64,000 nt of DNA from Paroedura picta (Eukaryota > Chordata > Lepidosauria > Squamata > Gekkonidae): positions 12,458,501 to 12,522,500 of the forward strand of contig NC_135384.1 in the NCBI RefSeq assembly GCF_049243985.1, read 5' to 3'. The translations under genes and the position numbers were made by a program. Below the pieces are notes generated by a model that saw only the letters and a list, made by a program, of their open reading frames with translations, was not told the DNA's origin and made no database searches. Positions 56,312 to 64,000 of this stretch are shown one piece after another; position 1 is the stretch's first letter, and each line of letters opens with the position of its first letter.

Positions 56312-57213
56312 TTAATTTCTTGTCCTTATCAGCTGCTCTCTTCTGTTCAATTCAGGCCTCAAGAGGATGACATAACATTTTGGGAAAAAGATACAGCCTA
56401 GTAATCCAGCACTAGAGGCTAAGATGGAGAAGATCTCCACGGCTACCATGTCTTTTCCTTTAGTGCTCAGGTAGGTAGGCACAAAGGACAGCCAAACACT
56501 GCAAAAGACCAACATGCTGAAGGTGATGAACTTGGCTTCATTGAAACTGTCAGGCAACGTTCTAGCTTTGAAAGCTACAATGAAGCATATAGTGGCAAGA
56601 ATTCCAATGTAACCTAGGGCACAGTAAAACATGGTGACTGACCCTTCATTGCATTGCAGTATGATTTCTCTACTCAGTGAATGGGTGTCCAGATCTGGGA
56701 AGGGAGGAGAAGAACCAAGCCAAACAGTGCAAATGAGAACTTGAACAAAGGAGCAAGAAACATCAATATAATATGCCAAATGTTTCCCCACCCATTTTTG
56801 AAAAAGGCTTCCTGGCTTGGAGGCCTTAAATGCCACAATAACAGTAACTGTTTTTGCCAGGACAGAAGAAACAGCAACAGAGAAGATGATGCCAAATGTC
56901 ATCTGTCGGAGCAGGCAAGTCACCTTGTTAGGTTGTCCAATGAAGAGCAAAGAGGTGAGGAAGCAAAGGAGAAGAGAGATGAGCAGAACGTAGGTCAAGG
57001 TCTGGTTGTTGGCTTTAACAATGGGGGTGTTCTGGTGTTTTATGAAGGCCAGAAGCACCAGAGCTGTTATCAGAGAGAAGAAAAGAGCTGAAGAGGCTAA
57101 AATAATGCTCATAGGCTCAGTAAACGACAGGAAGTTTGGGATCTTGGGAAGACAAAGGACTTGTTCTTGGTCTGGATAATGATCTTCAGAGCAAGTGATG
57201 CAATAATCCATGT
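56312..57213 (-). CDS. V2R gene E exon 6 (7TM)
   Basis: 902 bp, [18 protein letters not shown] to EQLIRTRN and stop, open. Distinct residues: [10 protein letters not shown] for [21 protein letters not shown] and [10 protein letters not shown]. Confidence 0.93.
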
Positions 57214-60200
57214 CTGATAAGAGAAGATAATTTGACATTTTCATCCAACAAGAAGAGATTTATGTAACATTTTATCATGAACCCATGATGAAAGCCATTT
57301 TATTAACCTGTCCTAACTTTGAAAATATGTAAGATGACCCAATTTGTGCCTTTTGGGTTATAATGAAATTAGGGCATGAATCCTGTAGGAAGACTTTGGG
57401 GACTCTTTTTGTGGGACCTGTTGATACCTCTCAATTTCTATTTATTCTCTTTCCTTAAACCAGAAACAAGCCCTAGTGCTGCCCAGGAATTCAATGACTT
57501 TAAAAGGGAATCAGACAGATTCATGGAGCCTATCAAAGGCTTCTAACTTTGTTGTCTAGTGAAAACCTCCACATTTGCAGTCAGCAAGCCTCTAAACACC
57601 AGTGATGGAAGGCCACATCAAGGGAAGGCTATGACCTCTTTTCCTTGTTGTTGGTTACTATTGAAAAAGTCTCCTGGCCATGTTGGACAACTTGTCTGAC
57701 TCTGATCCTGTAGTACTGTATCTCTGTTATATGTTTTTATTGCATAATAAAAAACAGTATGCTTAATTCTTTCTTAGCATTTTCTCATAGTGCAAATATT
57801 TACATTCCCACCCTTTAACACAAGTAATCTTCACCAGTGCATCTCCTACCTTCTTTGTCTGACATTTTCCCTTCTGGACATCGATCACAAAGATAGCAGC
57901 AGAATTTCTCCCCTTCCTCCTTCTTCTTGCTGTAGCCAGGCTTGCAATTATCATTACACCGGGAGAATGGAGGCACCTGTTCTTAACAAAAGTAAGAATT
58001 CAAAACTGAGAAGCAATTCTGAGCATTGTGCTTCAGAATTAAGTTCGTATAATGATGCAAGCATGACATCGTAGATCTCAAAGCTGACTCCGCATGTGCG
58101 TGAAGAATGCATAATCTCCAAAACAAGATGGAACTAACCATGGTTGAAATATGGCTTGCTCATTGAGCTCAGAGATCACAACAAATTCCTTAGATCAGTG
58201 GTCCCCAAACTGCGGGCCGCGGCCTGGTGCCAGGCTGCAGCTCCCTCTTCCGGCCCCCCCCCCGAAGCGAGAAGCTCGCCAGGCCGCAAGCAAATCGGCC
58301 GCCGAAGCGGCCGATTAGCTTGCGGCCCGGCAAGCTTCTTGTTTCGGGAGGGGGGGGAAGAGAAGCTTGCCGAGCCGCAAACTAATTGGCCGCTTTGGCG
58401 GCCGATTTGCTGGCGGCCCGTAGGGGCCGGGAGAGGGAGCCGCGGCCGCCGGCATGGCGGCGGCACAAACGCGCATGCGCGGACTGCTGCGCACGCGCGT
58501 TTGTGCCCCTGCCGGGCGCAAATGTGCGTGTGCGGTAGTCTGCGCACGCGCGTTTGCGCTGGGGCTGCCGTGCATGCGCGGGACCCCGGGCCGCCCTCTC
58601 CCTCCACTCCGGAGCAGCGGTCCGCAGCAACCGGAAGGTTGCGGACTACTGCAGTAGATTAAAAAATAAATAATGGAGTCCATATGCTTTCCTTAAAGCT
58701 TACACCTTCCCATTGCCTTAAATGGCAAAGGGTTTTGTATCTGAAAAACACTGAGGTGCTGTCTCACCTGCAGAAGGTGTCTGTTCCACTTAATCCTGTC
58801 CTCATGGATGATTACTCTTTTACTAAGAGGTTCCTGAGGATCTACCCTCCCGATCTTGACTCGGACATAGGAGTTATTCGGAAAAGTGATCAAGTTGGTA
58901 ATGTCAAATCCACCTTTCATTTCTCCATGTTCATTAAAGGCCACTTCCTGTCCAATAGTATTGTTGAAAGCAATTCTCTGAAGAAGGGTGTGGAGCTTGG
59001 GGAAAGGAGAAGAAGAATTAAGAGGCCTGGAATCAATTGGATGTTGTGGAGTATGCTCACCAACACCTTTCTGTTTCAAACAGATTTTGAAATTCCTCTC
59101 TTACAGGAGAGTAGGCATTTATGATTTCCATTATGATAATTTTGCTCATGAGAATAAACTTGCATTGCTAAACACAAGGCAACGGACAGAGGTAAGATTC
59201 AGGATGTTTCTGTAATGAACGCTGCATAGAGAACATTGAAAAAGATTAATTTTGGTATTGCTCCACCCAATGGTGGCAAAAAGGTATTATCCACAACTCA
59301 GTTTTGAGCATTTGATTGGCATGCAGAAGGGCCCAGGGACAATCCCTAGCATTGCCAAGTAAAAGGTCAGGTAGTAGATGATGTAAAAGAGCTTGGATGG
59401 ATACTCTGAAGAGTTGCTGCTGGTCTTAGGAGACCTTTATGGTTCATAAAGGTCTATGATTCTATGAAATGCCAAGTGTTAAAAGGAAATAGCTGGTAGG
59501 TAGTAAAGAAGAATTAAAAGGCCACAATTCTATATGATTTACTGTAATTTCCATGGCTTTGGGAATTTCTAAAAGGGGAGGGGGTTGAGATTTAGATTTT
59601 GACAGACAGACAGACAGATTTTTATAACCCCCTAACCTACAGTTCTGGATGGTTTACATAAAACATCTTGGAACATTTACATAGACCACTATCAATATCA
59701 ATACAACAATACAACAATAACAATAACATACCAACTAGAACAATTAGAACAGTATTTCAACAACAATATATTTGACTGAAAATGTGCTGGTCCTTGTTAA
59801 GGTCTGACGTGCCTCTTTAGGGCCAAGGATGCACAGCCTGTTGGAAGTGGCAAAGCATATAGATCTTCTGGGGGTATAGGTAGAGAGGCGGTCTCTCAGA
59901 TACATTGGGCCCAGACTGCGTATGGCCTCAAAGGTGATTACCAAAACCTTAAGCTTAATCCAGAATTCAATTGGTAGCCAGCCGAGTTCTTGGAGTACCG
60001 GCCGGATGTGAGATCTCCATGATGTCTTAGTGAGAATCTTGGACGTAGCGTTCTGCACCAGTTGTAGTTTCCGGATCAAGGATAATGGTAGGCTTGCATA
60101 GAATGAGTTACAGAAATCCAGTCTAGAGGTGACTAGTCTAGAGGTAAAAATTCTGGGAGGGAGTCAGGGCGGTCATCCATCAGGAGGAAGAGCTGGGTGT

Positions 60201-63200
60201 CATCTGCAAATTGGTGGCAACCAACCCAGCCCAAACCTTCACACCACCTGAGCAAGAGGGCGCATGAAGATATTAAATAGGATAGGAGAGAGGACTGCTC
60301 CTTGTGGGACTCCATATGTGAGCTGGTAATGGCTAGATACCCTCTCTCTTATTGCTACCCTCTGTCCATGACCCTGGAGGAAGGAGATCAGCTATTTGAG
60401 GGCTGTCCAATGTATCCCAGTGTCGGCAAGGCGTTGAGCTAGAAGCACATGATCGACTGTGTCAAATGCTGCTGACAGGTCTAATAGTACCAGCAGTTCT
60501 GACCCGCCTCAGTTCAGTTAGCGGCAGAGGTCATCCATCAGGGCAACTAGCGCTGTCTACCCCATGGCCAGGCCACAAGCCTGACTGAAATGTGTCAAGG
60601 GCTGAAGTTTCTCTCAAGAATGCTGATATTTGGCTGGCAGCAGCCCTTTCAACCTGAATTTCAACCTGAATATCACCTCCAATTTTTCATGAAATACTCC
60701 CCATTGTAGAACCCTGATATTGGCTGCCCTTGGACTGTCACCACAATCAGAAGAAATCAAAGATCCCTTGAACAGTGATTGGTCATGAGGTGCTCTTAGA
60801 ACCTTTACACAATCCCCCCCCCCAAGGCTTTGAATTTCAGCCTTTTGCTGAAACCACAGAGGGAAGAATCTGAAACCACTGGAACAATGTGATAGATATT
60901 TTGTAAAGGACTGCAACTTTGGGAATCTGTTTCCAATGTAAGAGTTGTTGTTGTTGTTGTTGTTAAAATGTGTTCCCACCACTACCAAGAACAGCTTGTG
61001 GCAGGTTACAAATTGTCCCCAATAAAACCCCTTTAAAAACAATACAGGGACATTAAAAATTGTACAATAAAACCAAAACTAGAGCAAATACATGTTGATA
61101 TTTTTCATGTCTCTGATCCCTCCCAAACATGTATCTAAATAAGGGAGTAGGAGGAGGTGGGCATTGCTGACACATGGCTACATGCTGCTTAGCACCAGGG
61201 GTGGAGAGGCCCAGTCAGATCTTTCTCACTGCCCCAGCCTCAACCATAGACCTGGTGGAAGAGCTCCATTTCACAGGCCCTGTGGAATACCGATAGCTCC
61301 TGCAGGGCCCGTAGCTCGACCAGGAGCTCATTCCACCAGGTAGGGGCCAGGATTGAAAAAGCCCTGGCCATGGTCGAGGACAGGCATGCTTCCATGGAGC
61401 CGAGAATGTCCAACAAGTTGGTATCCACATAATGTAAAGCTCTGCATGGGGCATAGAGCACAAGCGGTCCCTCAGATCTGTGGGGCCCAGACTACAAATG
61501 GCCTTGAAGGTCAAAACCAAGACCTTGTACAGGATCCGGGCAGCAACTGGCAACCAATGCAGCTGCCTTAGCACAGCATGGATATGGGCCCTCCAAGAGG
61601 TTCATGTAAGGACCCTAGCAGTCACATTTTGTACCAGCCACAATTTTAGGATCAGGGACAATGGCAGACACGCTTACAGTGAGTTCCAGATATCTATTCA
61701 GGAGGTTACCATTGCATGGATCACCTGGGTAGGACACTAGTAACTGAGCCTGGAAGAGTTGGAAAAATGCTTGGCCAGCTACAGTCTTGACCTGTGCCTC
61801 CATGGTTAGTGAGGTATCCATAGTCACTCCCAGATTTCTGGCCTGGTCATGGCTGTATGTTGTGTCCCTGCCAGGCTGGGTAAACGTGCTTCGTGACCTG
61901 CCCCCCTAATTCCCAGCCACAGGACCTCTGCCTTGGAGGGGTTGAGTTTCAGATGACTCTGCTCAAGCCACTCAGACACTGCTTCCAAATATTTGGTAAA
62001 TGGTTCTGGGGAAGGGGGGAATCTTGGCAGCAGTTCATGAGGAGATAGAGCCGGGTGTCTTCAGCATAGAGCTTTTAGTTAGACCTTTTGTTTTAACATA
62101 TTTTTTGTCTTTGTTCAGTATATAATGGTTACAACAGCTATGTGTATATTTGAATTGTTAATAAACTGCATTTCATTGAAATGGCAGTCATTCTGGTCTC
62201 TGAGAGACACATGAAAGCCCCCTGTCGACTCAAATGTACCAAAAGAATGGTAAGGAGAGGATGCAGCCACACTCCTTCTCAGGACAACCCAACATCTAAG
62301 TCTAGAAAGCCATTGTTTTATTGGACTCCTGATCCAAATTAATGGGCAGAGAATACTGATTTTTTTATGACTTGAGGATGGTAACAAAATAGAGAATGGG
62401 AAAATTCAGAAGGATGGAGAAAACTCACTGGGTAGGAAACTCAGGAAAACTAAGTGACTTTCTGACAGAGCAGGAAAATGATTTCAAAATATAATTCCCT
62501 GCACTCTTACCAACAGATTGAACCTTAAACATGGCAGGGGACTGTTCACCCCCCCCCCCAAAGTTAAATTACCTTCCATGGTGGCACGTTCAAGTAAGCC
62601 AAGCTGTTTCCATTAGCTCTTGCTCTGTGGTTGGTTCTAGATGAGTCCAAGATGTGTAGGGCATGGGCAATGGCATAGACAGAATTATATATACTGTAGC
62701 TATGGTCAATCATGCTCATTTCAAAAAAAGGTGTTGGGACAGTCTCCAGTCTCTCGTCTTCAGTGCATTTTTCACCAGCCTTTGCTGGGTTACTGGAACC
62801 TGGTAGAGTACATTCGAACACTTGTTCCCAGAAATCCCTGATGAAACCATCCCCTTTTGCCAAGGAAGGCTTATAATGCTGAACAAAAGTTCTGAAATCT
62901 GGTATGTCCTTTGAATAAATTGAGAAGGAAAGAGCCCCATGGAATATTTCTATATAATCAACTTTTAGAAATGCATTGAATGCAAAATCCATCTGGGCTG
63001 TTGTAATCCATACCTTTCCCACTGAGGTTCTCTCCACGTATTCTGTAAAATCCATTAAAACAGTAGGCAGAAAGATCATGGCTGCCAGCCAAACTATTGT
63101 TCTGGATCCCCCAGATACTACAATGGTGTTGGCTTTGCTATTTAAGAAATTTGCATTGTTATTGTCTAGAAAATTGTTCAGAAACCCCATGTCATCCCAA

Positions 63201-63451
63201 TGGATCTCTCTGCTTGCCTTCTTTGTGAAGGCTGCACAGATTCCATTCCTGAAAAGCATCTGCTCCAAAGTCTGCAAGAAATGATCTCCCCTTTCATCAT
63301 CCACAGTGATGAGGCCAACCCACATCCACCTGAAATGCAGAAGTATCTGGACGATTCCATCATACTGAAGGTGAGCATGTGGAAACATGTGGTAAAAGGA
63401 AGGGAAACTGGTTGGGCCATCCACATCTGATTCAAAGGAGCCATAGGACAG
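56312..63451 (-). CDS. vomeronasal type-2 receptor gene E, 5' end beyond window
   Basis: Class C GPCR of the vomeronasal organ. Exons seen: 3 (63451-62573), 4 (58995-58768), 5 (57976-57850) and 6 (57213-56312), all open, GT/AG, phases as in the other genes. Exons 1 and 2 should lie beyond 64000; 63452-64000 is intron 2 and matches intron 2 of gene D. Introns are inflated by two L2 copies and a CpG-rich hAT-like element. Closest to genes C and D. Confidence 0.87.
57850..57976 (-). CDS. V2R gene E exon 5 (cysteine-rich linker)
   Basis: 127 bp: [20 protein letters not shown] then [17 protein letters not shown], donor G|GTAGGA. Confidence 0.9.
58196..58651. mobile_element. CpG-rich hAT-like non-autonomous transposon
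   Basis: 456 bp with terminal inverted repeats cagtggtccccaaac and (reverse) cagtagtccgcaacc, and imperfect 8-bp flanks ccttagat and cagtagat. Strikingly GC- and CpG-rich with internal short inverted repeats. It sits in intron 4 of gene E and is absent from the same intron of C and D. Long open frames on both strands follow from its composition only. Confidence 0.8.
58768..58995 (-). CDS. V2R gene E exon 4
   Basis: 228 bp: [40 protein letters not shown] and [10 protein letters not shown] before GTGAGA. Open. Confidence 0.92.
59596..60655 (-). mobile_element. L2-type LINE fragment with reverse transcriptase core
   Basis: The reverse strand retains the [10 protein letters not shown] and FADDTQLFL reverse transcriptase motifs (near 60200-60300) and the C-terminal [20 protein letters not shown] and [20 protein letters not shown]. 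The tail on the plus strand is (GACA)n. Absent from intron 3 of C and D. Confidence 0.85.
60944..62078 (-). mobile_element. L2-type LINE 3' part in intron 3 of gene E
   Basis: [20 protein letters not shown] and [17 protein letters not shown] on the reverse strand; (TTG)n tail at 60944-60964. The same insertion as in genes C and D, best preserved here. Confidence 0.87.
62573..63451 (-). CDS. V2R gene E exon 3 (core of ligand domain)
   Basis: 879 bp, [20 protein letters not shown] to NVPPWK before GTAATT, open. It carries [13 protein letters not shown] where the others have MTDHS. Phase 0 at both ends. Confidence 0.93.
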
Positions 63452-64000
63452 CTAATAAGAAAAAGAATCATGTTACAGAGGGATAATAGAAATAACTCAA
63501 ATTGTTATGTTGCTTGCAATAAAGAAAACATGCTCAAAGGGATTCAGGTTGTTGAGCTGAATAGTAGCAAAGTCTCTCCAAATAAGGGACTTTTAAATAT
63601 TGGTCTTAAGTTAGCACTGTTAGTAATAAATTTAAGTGTGCCAGCATGAAGGGTCATGGAAAGTGAGGACAGCAATGAAAAATAATCTGGTATTCTTCCC
63701 CCAGAAGGGAAGATATCAAAGGTTATTGAGTAGAAGGATTTACGTTCTCCTTCTTGGTTAGATTGATAGTTGATGTCAAGTATTCGCTGCTTAATGACAT
63801 TATAAGTTTCTCATTAATGGAAGTTTTCACATTGATCCAGTGAAAACTCTATTCATCACCACCTTGTTTCATAAGATATTTAAATGTTACCCCAGATTTT
63901 GAACCTATAATATCCCCACCATAAATTTATCAAAAATAACTAATCTTTTCAGACTGTTGCACACGTTCTGCATATTTCTTCTTTCTGAAAATTGTTATCT
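63452..64000 (-). other. intron 2 of V2R gene E
   Basis: Matches intron 2 of gene D around 50120-51370 without the two SINEs found there. No exon 2 sequence has appeared by the window end. Confidence 0.7.

Noticed and set aside
58144-58683. Long Ala/Arg-rich ORFs on both strands
   Set aside because: They come from the stop-poor, GC-rich composition of the hAT-like element, not from a gene.

Overview
The window looks like squamate reptile DNA. The markers are a BovB LINE with an intact ORF, three Sauria-type SINEs whose 3' ends resemble BovB, about a dozen tRNA-derived SINEs with an L2-like tail, many L2 and CR1 fragments, and a tandem array of vomeronasal type-2 receptor (V2R) genes with one olfactory receptor (OR) gene among them. 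The exact species cannot be read from the sequence.

The V2R genes all lie on the minus strand, so each gene reads from high to low coordinates. The canonical six-exon V2R structure can be followed by hand with GT/AG sites and matching phases. Exon 6 (seven-transmembrane part) is 902 bp in all five copies. Exon 5 (cysteine-rich part) is 127 bp in all five. Exon 4 is 228 bp, exon 3 is 858 or 879 bp, and exon 2 is 292 bp wherever present. Gene A is at 3073-11942, gene C at 27345-36610 and gene D at 43609-53349; each has six exon blocks. Gene E runs from 56312 to 63451 and its exons 1-2 lie beyond the right edge. Gene B (22454-26691) is a truncated copy: exons 6 and 5 are open, exon 4 is missing, and only scraps of exons 3 and 2 remain. 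A and B form one subfamily; C, D and E form another. In A, C and D the conserved part of exon 1 is out of frame with the only leader-like sequence upstream of it, so complete function is not proven.

Between A and B lies a single intact plus-strand class II OR gene (15422-16369, family-14-like). It is followed by a repeat-rich stretch with a 124-bp fold-back and a tandem repeat of about 133 bp. Between C and D lie the BovB (37730-40946, 9-bp target duplication) and a fossil solo LTR (41438-42249, 5-bp target duplication) inserted in a decayed V2R exon 6. Between D and E is the sister copy of that relic, without the LTR but with an L2 insertion, followed by a decayed exon 3.

If the genes are expressed, each V2R would be a class C GPCR of vomeronasal sensory neurons: Venus-flytrap ligand domain (exons 1-4), cysteine-rich linker (exon 5 and the start of exon 6), and seven membrane helices (exon 6). 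The array has clearly grown by tandem and partial duplication. Insertions present in one copy and absent in another give direct empty-site evidence for several mobile elements.
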